This document shows, piece after piece, positions 1 through 7,995 of a DNA stretch of 64,000 bases. The stretch is from Brucella daejeonensis (GTDB lineage Bacteria > Pseudomonadota > Alphaproteobacteria > Rhizobiales > Rhizobiaceae). The position numbers and the translations under genes were made by a program. The stretch covers positions 1 to 64,000 of the forward strand of contig NZ_JACIJG010000006.1 in the NCBI RefSeq assembly GCF_014199265.1, in the 5' to 3' direction. The notes under the pieces were generated by a model. The model was not told the origin of the DNA. It did not search any database and saw only the letters and a list, made by a program, of their open reading frames with translations. Every line of letters begins with the position of its first letter. Positions within the stretch are counted from its first letter, which is position 1.

Positions 1-95
1 TTCACGTTCGAAAGCTCAACTCCCGAACCGTCCCCCTTAACACGGATCTTGACGTTGTAATCAACAACACGTTTCACTGCGACAAGGACTTTCAT
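1..95 (-). CDS. etfB: Electron transfer flavoprotein beta subunit, 5' part only
   Basis: Only the first 31 codons are inside the window; the rest lies beyond the left edge. They read [19 protein letters not shown] and onward, the characteristic start of alphaproteobacterial EtfB. EtfB pairs with EtfA to carry electrons from acyl-CoA dehydrogenases to ETF:quinone oxidoreductase. A GAGG ribosome site lies just before the ATG. It sits 21 bp downstream of gguC on the same strand, so it may be the distal part of the catabolic operon, which contains an acyl-CoA dehydrogenase. Whether it is a dedicated or the housekeeping copy cannot be told from this fragment. Confidence 0.85.
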   Translation of the reverse strand, partial: MKVLVAVKRVVDYNVKIRVKGDGSGVELSNV

Positions 96-116
96 AGGTA
101 TTTCCTCAGTATTCAT

Positions 117-1118
117 TCAAAGTTCGACAGCAGCCAGTTCAGGCAACGCATGAACAGGTTCAACGACCACCGTGTTGCGCAGCGGCTGGCCGAAACCTTC
201 GGCGACGATTTCAAAAACATCACCAGGCTGGGTCCGAACTCCATCGGCAAACGACAGCGTGGCCGTGCCGAACATATGGACATGCACATCACCCGGCTGG
301 CGGAAAAGACCGTATTTGAAATGGTGATATTCGAGATTGGCGATCGTATGGGACATATTTGCCTCGCCGGACAGGAACGGCTTTTCCCAGATAACCTTGC
401 CATCGCGGAGGATTCGGCTGGTGCCACGAATATCCTGCGGGGCAGCACCGATGCGGATTTCCGGCCCTATAGACGCCGGACGCAGCTTGGAATGGGCGAG
501 CCAGAGATAGTTGCCCCGCTCCGTGACGTGATCGGAAAATTCATTGGCAACAGCAAAGCCTATGCGCAGCGGACGGCCATCATCGGCGATGACATAGATG
601 CCGGCGATTTCCGGCTCTTCGCCAAAATCCTGCGCGAAAGCCGGTGAAACGAGCGCCGCCCCCGGCGTCGCCAGCCCGTGACCGTTGCCTTTATAAAACC
701 ATTCCGGCTGCACTCCTGCTTCGCCTGCGGCGGGCTTGCCGCCTTCAAGACCCATGCGGAACATCTTCATGGAATCCGTCAGTTCAGCTTCGGCGGCCAT
801 GGCCTTGGCGTGCATGCTGTCGCGGGTTGCAGCCGAGCCCAGATGAGTCAGGCCGGTGCCGGTCAGATGCAGATGGGTCGGATCCATATGGGTGATCGGC
901 GATAGATAACACCCTTCGGCGGCAAGCTGTTCCGCGTCATATTGCGCGCCGAAACCCTGTTCCTTGATATAATCGATAAGGGGTTTACCGCTCTTGATCG
1001 CCGCCAGCGCCAGTTCACGCACACCGGTTGCTCCGAGCACTTCGCGCGCCGGTTCTCCCTCGGCGCGTGCAAGCACACGGATTGCACCGTCTTCTCCCCT
1101 GATTTGCGATATCAGCAT
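117..1118 (-). CDS. gguC: GguC / AraD1-family protein (fumarylacetoacetate hydrolase superfamily)
   Basis: This 333-residue protein matches the GguC/AraD1 family by its start (MLISQIRGEDGAIRV) and by a C-terminal half with the fumarylacetoacetate-hydrolase-like fold. In that family acidic residues bind a divalent metal, and members act on keto-deoxy sugar acids or similar 2-oxo acids. I chose the ATG because it has an AGAGG ribosome site about 10 bases upstream; a TTG two codons earlier is too close to that site. The classical neighbours gguA and gguB (sugar ABC transporter) are absent. Here it is the last gene before etfB in an acyl-CoA-type catabolic cluster, so its substrate may not be a sugar acid. 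Confidence 0.8.
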   Translation of the reverse strand: MLISQIRGEDGAIRVLARAEGEPAREVLGATGVRELALAAIKSGKPLIDYIKEQGFGAQYDAEQLAAEGCYLSPITHMDPTHLHLTGTGLTHLGSAATRDSMHAKAMAAEAELTDSMKMFRMGLEGGKPAAGEAGVQPEWFYKGNGHGLATPGAALVSPAFAQDFGEEPEIAGIYVIADDGRPLRIGFAVANEFSDHVTERGNYLWLAHSKLRPASIGPEIRIGAAPQDIRGTSRILRDGKVIWEKPFLSGEANMSHTIANLEYHHFKYGLFRQPGDVHVHMFGTATLSFADGVRTQPGDVFEIVAEGFGQPLRNTVVVEPVHALPELAAVEL

Positions 1119-1142
1119 TTTCAAACTACCTCTGTTCGAGCG

Positions 1143-2126
1143 TTACATGCTCAGAATGATTTTGCCAAAATTGTCGGCGGTTTCCAGCATTCGATGCGCT
1201 TCTTCCGCCTTCCCGAAAGGCAGAACAGCATGAATGGCAGGCTCTATTTCCCCGGAGGCAAGAACCGGCAGCCAGCGCTGGCGGAAGCGTTCGACAACCG
1301 CGGCCTTTTCGTCCGCCGAATGCGGACGCAGCGTGAAGCCGCGCAATTGCAGCATCTTGGTCAGGATCGCAGGCACGTCGGCTTCCGCCTTGCCATCACT
1401 GAGCAATCCCACAAAAGTCATGCGTCCCCGCCAGCGTAAGAGCGAAATATGGCGGGCAAGATAAGCGGGACCGACGAAGTCCTCGATCACATCGATGCCA
1501 TCAGGGTAAATCTCGCGAATGGCATCGGCAAAATCGACCTCGCGATAATTCAGGACGTGGTTTACGCCCCAGTCGCGCAGGCGGCGGGCCTTGTCCTCGC
1601 GCCCGACCGTTGTGATGATTTCAGCCTTTACATGCTGCGCCATGCGGATCGCCGTACTGCCGACCGCGCTGCCGCCCGCATGGATCAGCACGCGTTCACC
1701 GGCCTTGAGGCGCGACAGCTCGAACAGCGTTTCGGAAGCCGTGCAGAAAGTCTCGATGACCGCCGCTGCACGTACATCGTCCCAGTCGGAGGGAACGACA
1801 ACCACATGCCGCCAGTCGGCGACGGCATATTCCGCATAACCGCCGCCGGACAAAAGGGCCGCGACCCGCTTGCCGCGCAGATGATCCGGCACGCCGCTGC
1901 CCGTTTCGATAACCTCGCCACTGCATTCGACACCCAGCACCGGATTAGCGCCCGCAGGCACAGGATAGACCCCTGCCCGCTGCATCGCATCAAGCCGGTT
2001 CACGCCCACCGCGCCAACGCGGATCAGCACCTCGCCCACAGCCGGTGTCGGGCGTTCCACCTGCATGTAACGCAGTGCTTCCGGTCCACCCGGCTCAGGC
2101 GCATGGCAAATTTGCATCATAGGCAT
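1143..2126 (-). CDS. Zinc-less MDR-family NAD(P)H quinone oxidoreductase
   Basis: The 327-residue protein is a medium-chain dehydrogenase/reductase of the quinone oxidoreductase (Qor/PIG3) type. The N-terminal GroES-like half includes GVNRLDAMQRAGVYP. It is followed by a nucleotide-binding half with the glycine-rich stretch HAGGSAVGSTAIRMAQ. The zinc-ligand cysteines of alcohol dehydrogenases are not evident, as expected for this subfamily. Members reduce quinones or alpha,beta-unsaturated carbonyls with NADPH. The ATG is preceded by GAGGAG at good spacing. It starts 12 bp after the MBL hydrolase gene, so the genes are probably cotranscribed. An enone reductase role would fit the neighbouring old-yellow enzymes, but this is inference. 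Confidence 0.8.
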   Translation of the reverse strand: MPMMQICHAPEPGGPEALRYMQVERPTPAVGEVLIRVGAVGVNRLDAMQRAGVYPVPAGANPVLGVECSGEVIETGSGVPDHLRGKRVAALLSGGGYAEYAVADWRHVVVVPSDWDDVRAAAVIETFCTASETLFELSRLKAGERVLIHAGGSAVGSTAIRMAQHVKAEIITTVGREDKARRLRDWGVNHVLNYREVDFADAIREIYPDGIDVIEDFVGPAYLARHISLLRWRGRMTFVGLLSDGKAEADVPAILTKMLQLRGFTLRPHSADEKAAVVERFRQRWLPVLASGEIEPAIHAVLPFGKAEEAHRMLETADNFGKIILSM

Positions 2127-2138
2127 GGATCGTTCTCC

Positions 2139-3032
2139 TCAATTCTGGTCGGCATGGAACCATTGTTCCTGAATAAAGCGGTATTCTCCCTGATGCCCGC
2201 GCCGGATACGCGCAAAGCCGGGAAAGTGAATATGCATACCCCCGACCAGATGATTTTCCTCGACGCACCGCTTCAGGATCTTGCGGCGCGACAGGGCGGC
2301 GGCGGGCGTATCGGTGTCGAAGATCATGCCCACATCGGGATCGGCAAGCTGCACTTCGGGCACATGGACAGTATCGCCCCAGATGATCATCGCCGCCCCA
2401 CCCGAGCGCAGGATATAGCAGCTATGTCCCGGCGTATGCCCAACCGACGGCACGGCGGTGATCCCCGGCAGCACCTCGCATTCGGCGTCAAACATGCGCA
2501 CGCTATCGGCAAGATAGGGTGTGATCTGGATGCGGCCCGCATCGAAATAGACACGCTTCTGGCGCTCTGTCGCACGCGCCTTGGCTTCGTCGTCGAACCA
2601 GTGCAGGATTTCCGCCTGGTGGACATGAACCGTCGCTTTCGGAAAAAGCCTTGCGCCGGTTGCCGGATCGGTAAGGCCGTTGGAATGATCCGGGTGGATA
2701 TGGGTCAGAAGCACATCGGTGATATCTTCCGGCGCAAGCCCTATATGCGCCAGCAGCTCCGGCAAACGTCCGCAGGTCGGCCCCATGATATCGCCCGAAC
2801 CGCAATCCACGAGGATATTGCGTACATCGTCACGGACGAGAAAAGCATTAATCGAGACAACCGGTGGCGCAATCCTGGTTTCTGCGACAAGAAACTGCTT
2901 TAGTCGCGCCGGATCGCCATTGCGAAAAATATCGAACGTATCGTAAGCGACATAACCGTCGCAGAGCGCGGTCACCAGCATATCGCCCAATGGGCGATGA
3001 TAAACCGCGGGTATCTGCTTGAAATCGCTCAT
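2139..3032 (-). CDS. MBL-fold metallo-hydrolase, OPHC2/MPH-like (copy 1)
   Basis: The 297-residue metallo-beta-lactamase-fold enzyme carries the dinuclear metal motif HIHPDH at residues 111-116, a further His in GHTPGH near 199, Asp in WGDTVHVP near 220 and a late His in GGMHIHFPG near 267-269. The layout matches the OPHC2/methyl-parathion-hydrolase-like branch, whose known members hydrolyse lactones or organophosphates. No signal peptide is visible, so a cytoplasmic role is likely. Its start overlaps the acyl-CoA ligase stop by 4 bp (ATGA), showing translational coupling. A paralogue of almost the same length lies at 10340-11230. A lactonase role is inferred only. Confidence 0.85.
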   Translation of the reverse strand: MSDFKQIPAVYHRPLGDMLVTALCDGYVAYDTFDIFRNGDPARLKQFLVAETRIAPPVVSINAFLVRDDVRNILVDCGSGDIMGPTCGRLPELLAHIGLAPEDITDVLLTHIHPDHSNGLTDPATGARLFPKATVHVHQAEILHWFDDEAKARATERQKRVYFDAGRIQITPYLADSVRMFDAECEVLPGITAVPSVGHTPGHSCYILRSGGAAMIIWGDTVHVPEVQLADPDVGMIFDTDTPAAALSRRKILKRCVEENHLVGGMHIHFPGFARIRRGHQGEYRFIQEQWFHADQN

Positions 3033-4564
3033 GTCGCACCGCCTTTTTCGACAAGCGCCAGCTGCGGCGTTTCCACAAGCTCATAGCGCTCCATGAGCTG
3101 ACGTCGCAATTCGGCGCGCGACAGTTTGCCAATGGCATTGCGCGGCAATTCATCAACAGCGGCGAAAAGCCTTGGCCGCTTGTAAGAGGTCATGGCGGCC
3201 AATGCAGGCGCCAGCCGCTCCCGCCAGCCCGATGGCGGACGCGCCGCGACGAGCGTAATCACCTCGCCCCAATATTCTGACGGAAAACCGAGCACGAGCA
3301 TTTCCGTGTCGGGAAAGGCTGAGGCAAGCGCTCGTTCCACCTCGTCGGGGGCAACCTTGTAGCCACCGGTTTTCATCATGTCGGACTGGCGCGCGACCAG
3401 AAAAAGACGTCCCTGCCCGTCCAGCCGCCCCAGATCGCCGGTATCGTGGAACTCGCCGGAGCCAAGCATTTTCAGGCCATTGACCGTCATATAGCCCCGG
3501 AACATATGCGGGCTGTACAGGAAAATGCGTCCCGCTTCGCCATCCCGCAGCACGTGATCGTCATCGTCGCGGATTTCGATCCGCACACCCGTCGCCGCCC
3601 AGCCGACGCACAGCCCCTCATCGGCGCTGGCGTTTCCGGCATAGGCTACAGCCGTCTCGGGAGGAGAAAGCACGGTGATCGGATTGAATATCTCGCTTTT
3701 GCCATAGGTGACGCGAACGATCTCGCCGAACCACTCCACAACCTTGCGGTAGAGCGTCGGCGAAAGCGGCGCGGTGCCGGTCAATATCGTGCGCAATCGC
3801 GGCTTAATGTTGCCCGCCTGCGCCAGCGCATCTGTCAGCTTGGCCAGAACGGTCGGCGGTGCAAACATCTCGGTGAGCGTGCCGGAGGCCAGAAGCGGCA
3901 ACACGACGGACGTGTCCACGCCCTGCATCAGATGCACGCTGGCGCCTTCAGCCAGATAGGCGAAGGTCAGGAGCGAACTGCCATGCGAGAAAGGTGTCAT
4001 CAGCAGGATGCGATTGTACCCGCCTTGCTTAATCGGAAGCACCGAGCGCAGCAGCAATCCCGCCGTCCAGCGTCCCAGATGCGTATGGATTGCGCCCTTG
4101 GCAGGGCCGGTGGTGCCACTGGTGAAAACGATACGGCTCGGCGCTTCCGGCTCCACATCCGGCCACTCATGCGCTGTGAAGAGACGCGGCGCGCATAAGC
4201 GCACATCTTCAGTCGGAACCGACGGTACCAGCGCCGTTTTCGCCGCGCCGTCGAGAAGCACGACCCGCGTTCCGGTGCAGGACAACGCGTGATCGAATTC
4301 TTTCTGGCTGAGAACGGGATTGACCGGAACCTCGGTCGCTCCGGTCAATGCCACGGCATAGCTTGCCGCAGCCGCCAGCATCGAGTTCTGGAAGACCGTC
4401 GCGACGAAATCGCCGGGGCCAAGACCAAGTGTCCGCAGCCGGTCCGCAATGCCTGCCGCCCGGTCTACGATTTCAGCGATTATATGACTGCCTTCAGCAT
4501 CGACGATACCGATACGGTCGCCATAGCGGCCGCGCATGACCGCCAGTTCATCTCCCCAACGCAT
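3029..4564 (-). CDS. AMP-forming acyl-CoA synthetase / acid-CoA ligase
   Basis: This 511-residue ANL-superfamily enzyme activates a carboxylic acid through an acyl-adenylate to its CoA thioester. The ATP-binding P-loop FTSGTTGPAKGAI lies near residues 147-159. The hinge region HDTGDLGRLDGQGRLFLVAR follows, then KTGGYKVAPDEVE, and near the C-terminus GKLSR contains the catalytic lysine. It lies between an old-yellow-enzyme reductase (18 bp gap) and an MBL hydrolase (4 bp overlap). That position suggests it activates an acid produced by those enzymes. The acid cannot be named from sequence alone. Confidence 0.88.
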   Translation of the reverse strand: MRWGDELAVMRGRYGDRIGIVDAEGSHIIAEIVDRAAGIADRLRTLGLGPGDFVATVFQNSMLAAAASYAVALTGATEVPVNPVLSQKEFDHALSCTGTRVVLLDGAAKTALVPSVPTEDVRLCAPRLFTAHEWPDVEPEAPSRIVFTSGTTGPAKGAIHTHLGRWTAGLLLRSVLPIKQGGYNRILLMTPFSHGSSLLTFAYLAEGASVHLMQGVDTSVVLPLLASGTLTEMFAPPTVLAKLTDALAQAGNIKPRLRTILTGTAPLSPTLYRKVVEWFGEIVRVTYGKSEIFNPITVLSPPETAVAYAGNASADEGLCVGWAATGVRIEIRDDDDHVLRDGEAGRIFLYSPHMFRGYMTVNGLKMLGSGEFHDTGDLGRLDGQGRLFLVARQSDMMKTGGYKVAPDEVERALASAFPDTEMLVLGFPSEYWGEVITLVAARPPSGWRERLAPALAAMTSYKRPRLFAAVDELPRNAIGKLSRAELRRQLMERYELVETPQLALVEKGGAT

Positions 4565-4582
4565 CTTGACCTGTCGCTCCCA

Positions 4583-5761
4583 TCACATTTCTTCGGGAAA
4601 ACATTCCGGCCCGAGCGGATCTTCGCCGTTTGCGGCCAGCGCGCGCGACCATTTTTCCAGCCACCAGCCATAAGGCTCCGGCCAGCTGGAAAAATCGCGT
4701 TCCACGCCCATTTCCCAAGCGACATGATGCGCCCAGAACGGATTGAACAGGATCTGGCGACCGATGCAGATCAGATCGGCCTTGCCGTCCTGAAGAATGG
4801 ATTCGGCATATTGACCGGTGCGGATCATGCCAACTGCGGCGGTCGGAATCTGCGCCTCATGACGCAGACGATCGGAGAGCGCCACCTGATAGCCCGGCCC
4901 GCGCGACAGGTTCGAGTTGGTCGCGCCCGCCCGCATGTTGCCACCGGACGAACAGTCGATCAGATCGACGCCCGCCGCCTTCAGTTCACGGGCAAACACG
5001 ACGCTGTCGTCTTCCGTCCAGCCGCCCTCGATCCAGTCCGTCACCGAAAGCCGCGCAAAGAGCGGCATCGATTCCGGCATGAGGGAGCGCAGCCGCGCCA
5101 CCACCATCAAAGGCAGGCGCATCCGGTTTTCAAGACTGCCGCCAAAACGGTCGGTACGCTGGTTGGCCAGAGGCGACAGAAAACTCTGAAGCAGATAACC
5201 GTGCGCCAGATGCAGTTCGAGAAGATCGAAACCGGCAAGGATCGCGCGGCGCGCACCGGCCGCATAGGCGTCGATGATGCCTTCGATCTGTTCCTCGGTC
5301 ATCTCAACCGGCGTCAGCCAGCTATCCGATAGCGGAATGGGCGAAGCCCCCATCGGATAAAGCTGAATGTCACCGGCCGCGAGATTACGCTGCGAAATCG
5401 GCCCGTTACCCTCATGGGCGCGCTGCTGCCCGCCCTTGCGTCCGCCATGGCTGATCTGGATCGCCGTCTTCGCGCCATAGCGCTTCATCTCGGTGACCAG
5501 ACGCGCCATGGGTTCGATATGGCTGTCGGACCAGAGGCCCGGATCGCCATTGCTGACGCGGCCGTTGCGGGTCACGAAGGTCTGTTCCATGATGACAAGA
5601 CCGGCGCCCCCCATCGCCATGCGCTCATAATGCGCAAACTGGAAGGGTGTCAGGCACCCGTCCTCTGCGGAATAAGTGCCCATGGGCGAAACCACGATAC
5701 GGTTTTTCAGCGTCACGCCGCGTACCGTATAGGGCTGGAAGAGAAGCGGTCGGTTTGTCAT
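4583..5761 (-). CDS. Old-yellow-enzyme-type NADH:flavin oxidoreductase (copy 1)
   Basis: The 392-residue single-domain FMN TIM barrel resembles YqjM-like old yellow enzymes. Visible marks are KNRIVVSPMGTYSAEDG near the start, the QISHGGRKG strand, the substrate-anion-binding pair in HLAHGYLLQSFLSPLAN (H-x-x-H), the motif DRFGGSLENRMR, and AAVGMIRTG near the phosphate site. There is no iron-sulfur or second flavin domain, so it is not a full 2,4-dienoyl-CoA reductase. Such enzymes reduce C=C bonds conjugated to carbonyls or lactones. It is collinear without gaps with the reductase at 7996-9174, about 60% identical by eye. A GGAG ribosome site precedes the ATG. Confidence 0.88.
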   Translation of the reverse strand: MTNRPLLFQPYTVRGVTLKNRIVVSPMGTYSAEDGCLTPFQFAHYERMAMGGAGLVIMEQTFVTRNGRVSNGDPGLWSDSHIEPMARLVTEMKRYGAKTAIQISHGGRKGGQQRAHEGNGPISQRNLAAGDIQLYPMGASPIPLSDSWLTPVEMTEEQIEGIIDAYAAGARRAILAGFDLLELHLAHGYLLQSFLSPLANQRTDRFGGSLENRMRLPLMVVARLRSLMPESMPLFARLSVTDWIEGGWTEDDSVVFARELKAAGVDLIDCSSGGNMRAGATNSNLSRGPGYQVALSDRLRHEAQIPTAAVGMIRTGQYAESILQDGKADLICIGRQILFNPFWAHHVAWEMGVERDFSSWPEPYGWWLEKWSRALAANGEDPLGPECFPEEM

Positions 5762-5782
5762 CTGGAACTCCGATCCTGTCTT

Positions 5783-7159
5783 TTACCGGGCAAGCGCGAG
5801 CGTGTCGCGCACCACATCGGCAATCGGAAGCTTCGCGCCGCTGTCGAGAGACGCGAAGAGTTTTTCGGCATGGTCGCGTGCAACACCGGCCTTCGCGCCC
5901 AACTGGGTCAGCCGGCGCTCGAAGACCTCCAGCGAACGCTCCGGCGTCTGATAGATCAGGCTGCGCGGCATTTCCTGCGAATGCGCGGCGCGCTCGGTGC
6001 CGTCCTTCATGGTGATGGTCAGTTGCGAATCCCATGCGCCATTGACGGCGTCGGGAATAACGGTCGTCTTGACCACCAGATCGAGGACCACCGGATCGTT
6101 GCGCAGCGTGTTGCCCATGTCATAGGTGATGTCGCCCTGCGACAGCATGGTGGCAACCGCAAAGGCTGTGCTTGCCTGCGTCTGCACCATACGTTCGTAT
6201 GGACCCTTATAATTGGTGCCCGGATAAGCCGTAAATGGCTCCCAGAGCGTCACCTTGATATCCGCGATCTCACGCGGATCAATTCCGTCGAGATAGACTT
6301 TCTGCGCCGCCATGGCTGCGGCCATATTGTCGCCCAGTGTCGCATAGGGCTTGGCCTGAATGGTGCTCATCATCGCCGGGTCCGGCGGCAAGGCCCAGAC
6401 TTCCGGCGTGGCGTCCATACCGGCCACCGTCGAAAGAAAGCCCTTCGGCCCGTCCAGCGCCTGCGGCGCGCCGGTGACACCGGCTTCGGCCAGACAGGCC
6501 GCAATCAGCCCACCCTGCGCGGCACGGCCGTTTTGCACGCGCCATTCGTCGGCACCGGCGCGCACCGGTTCCAGCGTGCCGGCGGTGGTGGAAGCGGCAA
6601 TCGAAACAGCCGAACCGGCTGCAACGGCATTCAGTCCGAGAAGGGCAGCACTACCGGCGGCGGCGGCAATAGTGCCCAAAGTCGGGCTGGTGCGGAAACC
6701 GCGCGCAATCAGCTTGCGCGCAACGACTTCGTCACGCCCCAGCCAGTTGATGACGCTATAGCCGGCGACCAGTGCGCGCAGCACGTCTTCCAGCGTCGCG
6801 CCCTTGCGTTCGCCGAGCGCAACGATAGCGGGCGGCACCAGTGAACCCGGATGCGTCCAGGATTCGTGATCCGTATCGTCCTGAAAATGCGCATGCACGG
6901 CGACACCATTGGCGAAAGCCGCCTCGGTTGCCGAAAGGCGCGTGCCGGAAACCCACGCGGTTGCCGAATTGGCTGCGCCCGTTTCCAGCGCATGCGACAA
7001 ACCAAGCGCTGCGCGGGCGGTGGGTTCGGTACGCGCCGAAAGCGCCAGCCCCAATGCATCGATGAGGCAGATCAGTGCCTTTTCGCGAACGGAGCGTTCG
7101 AGCGTCAAAGTGGAATAGCTGGCAAGATAATCGCCAAGAATCTGGCTTGCAGTCTTCAT
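5783..7159 (-). CDS. MmgE/PrpD family protein (copy 1)
   Basis: The 458-residue protein belongs to the MmgE/PrpD superfamily, which includes 2-methylcitrate dehydratase and cis-aconitate decarboxylase. Family marks include HAHFQDDTDHESWTHPGS in the active-site region, a small-residue helix rich in Ala/Gly, and KPYATLGDNMAAAMAA. A longer reading frame exists upstream, but the ATG before KTASQILGDYL has a GAGAAGG ribosome site and begins at the usual N-terminus. Another member lies at 11379-12737. Family members act on di- and tricarboxylates or dehydrate hydroxy acids. The precise reaction here is unknown. Confidence 0.82.
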   Translation of the reverse strand: MKTASQILGDYLASYSTLTLERSVREKALICLIDALGLALSARTEPTARAALGLSHALETGAANSATAWVSGTRLSATEAAFANGVAVHAHFQDDTDHESWTHPGSLVPPAIVALGERKGATLEDVLRALVAGYSVINWLGRDEVVARKLIARGFRTSPTLGTIAAAAGSAALLGLNAVAAGSAVSIAASTTAGTLEPVRAGADEWRVQNGRAAQGGLIAACLAEAGVTGAPQALDGPKGFLSTVAGMDATPEVWALPPDPAMMSTIQAKPYATLGDNMAAAMAAQKVYLDGIDPREIADIKVTLWEPFTAYPGTNYKGPYERMVQTQASTAFAVATMLSQGDITYDMGNTLRNDPVVLDLVVKTTVIPDAVNGAWDSQLTITMKDGTERAAHSQEMPRSLIYQTPERSLEVFERRLTQLGAKAGVARDHAEKLFASLDSGAKLPIADVVRDTLALAR

Positions 7160-7217
7160 GATATCCTTCTCCCGAAAGGAAAATAATGTCGTTATATCAG
7201 GCACACAGCGCCCGAAT

Positions 7218-7970
7218 TCATCCCCGGCTGTAAAGCCATGCGCGACTGGTGCCGATACCGGCCCGGCGCAACTGCACGAGGCTCGATGCATGGCTCCAGG
7301 CGGCAGCGAAAACATCGAGCACGGTGGCCTTGTCGATCTGTTTCAGCCCTTCGCGCGCGAAAATTTCCGCCATCACGCCCTCGGCAGGCACGATGACCTC
7401 GGCACCGCGCGCAATCAGTTCGCGAGCCGTCTTCGTGAACGCCTCGATCAGTCTGGACGGCTCGTCGCGCGCCGCGATCAATTCATATTCGTCCATGCCG
7501 GGCGATACCGCCGTCACATCGAGCACGCGCGCTTCGAGATGATGCTTCGCCACCGAAAGCTTGGTCATGTAGGCGACGTTCGCCATGTTCGAGATCATGC
7601 CAATCTGACCGCCCAGCGAACAGCCGACCAGAAGGGCTGCTTCCGTCAGCGAGACGACCGGAATATCAACCGCCGTGCGCATTTCGCGCAGATAAGGTTC
7701 ACTGAACGATCCCATGATAAAGGCGTCATAGCCCTGCTTCTCCGCCTCCACCGCCTGTTCGACAATGGGCGCCAGCACGCGATGATAAAGATAGGCGTTG
7801 CCCAGCGCATCGCTGGGGCTTTGATCGCCATAGGTGCCTTCCGGCAAGCCCTGAACATGCACATCGACCGCATCGCCCATGAGATTGCGGGCATGGGCCT
7901 CGATACCGCGTTTGTAGGCATCGATCCGGCTCAATTCATTGACCGACTGGTGCCAGAATTTCATAGCCAT
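7218..7970 (-). CDS. Asp/Glu/hydantoin racemase-superfamily protein lacking the two catalytic cysteines
   Basis: The 250-residue protein has the Asp/Glu racemase-like pseudo-dimeric fold, including the conserved stretch GCSLGGQIGMI. In characterised racemases, maleate isomerases and decarboxylases, one or two cysteines sit after the first and second core strands. Here those places read GSFSEP (Ser at about residue 88) and VPAEGVM (Ala-Glu at about 196-197). The only cysteine in the protein is C117 in the GCSLGG loop. A cysteine-based racemase mechanism is therefore unlikely. The chosen ATG follows a GGGAGG ribosome site; the longer upstream frame overlaps the next gene. It lies between OYE copy 2 and MmgE/PrpD copy 1. 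Confidence 0.72.
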   Translation of the reverse strand: MAMKFWHQSVNELSRIDAYKRGIEAHARNLMGDAVDVHVQGLPEGTYGDQSPSDALGNAYLYHRVLAPIVEQAVEAEKQGYDAFIMGSFSEPYLREMRTAVDIPVVSLTEAALLVGCSLGGQIGMISNMANVAYMTKLSVAKHHLEARVLDVTAVSPGMDEYELIAARDEPSRLIEAFTKTARELIARGAEVIVPAEGVMAEIFAREGLKQIDKATVLDVFAAAWSHASSLVQLRRAGIGTSRAWLYSRG

Positions 7971-7995
7971 TTCATTCCTCCCTGTACTTCGGCGT

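Noticed and set aside
1449-2903. 484-codon open frame on the plus strand
   Set aside because: It lies antisense across the MDR and MBL genes, which have clear motifs; its protein is Arg/His-rich with no family pattern, as expected for a high-GC shadow frame.
4583-5761. Annotation of the OYE as 2,4-dienoyl-CoA reductase FadH
   Set aside because: FadH has additional 4Fe-4S and FAD domains and about 670 residues; this protein ends after the TIM barrel.
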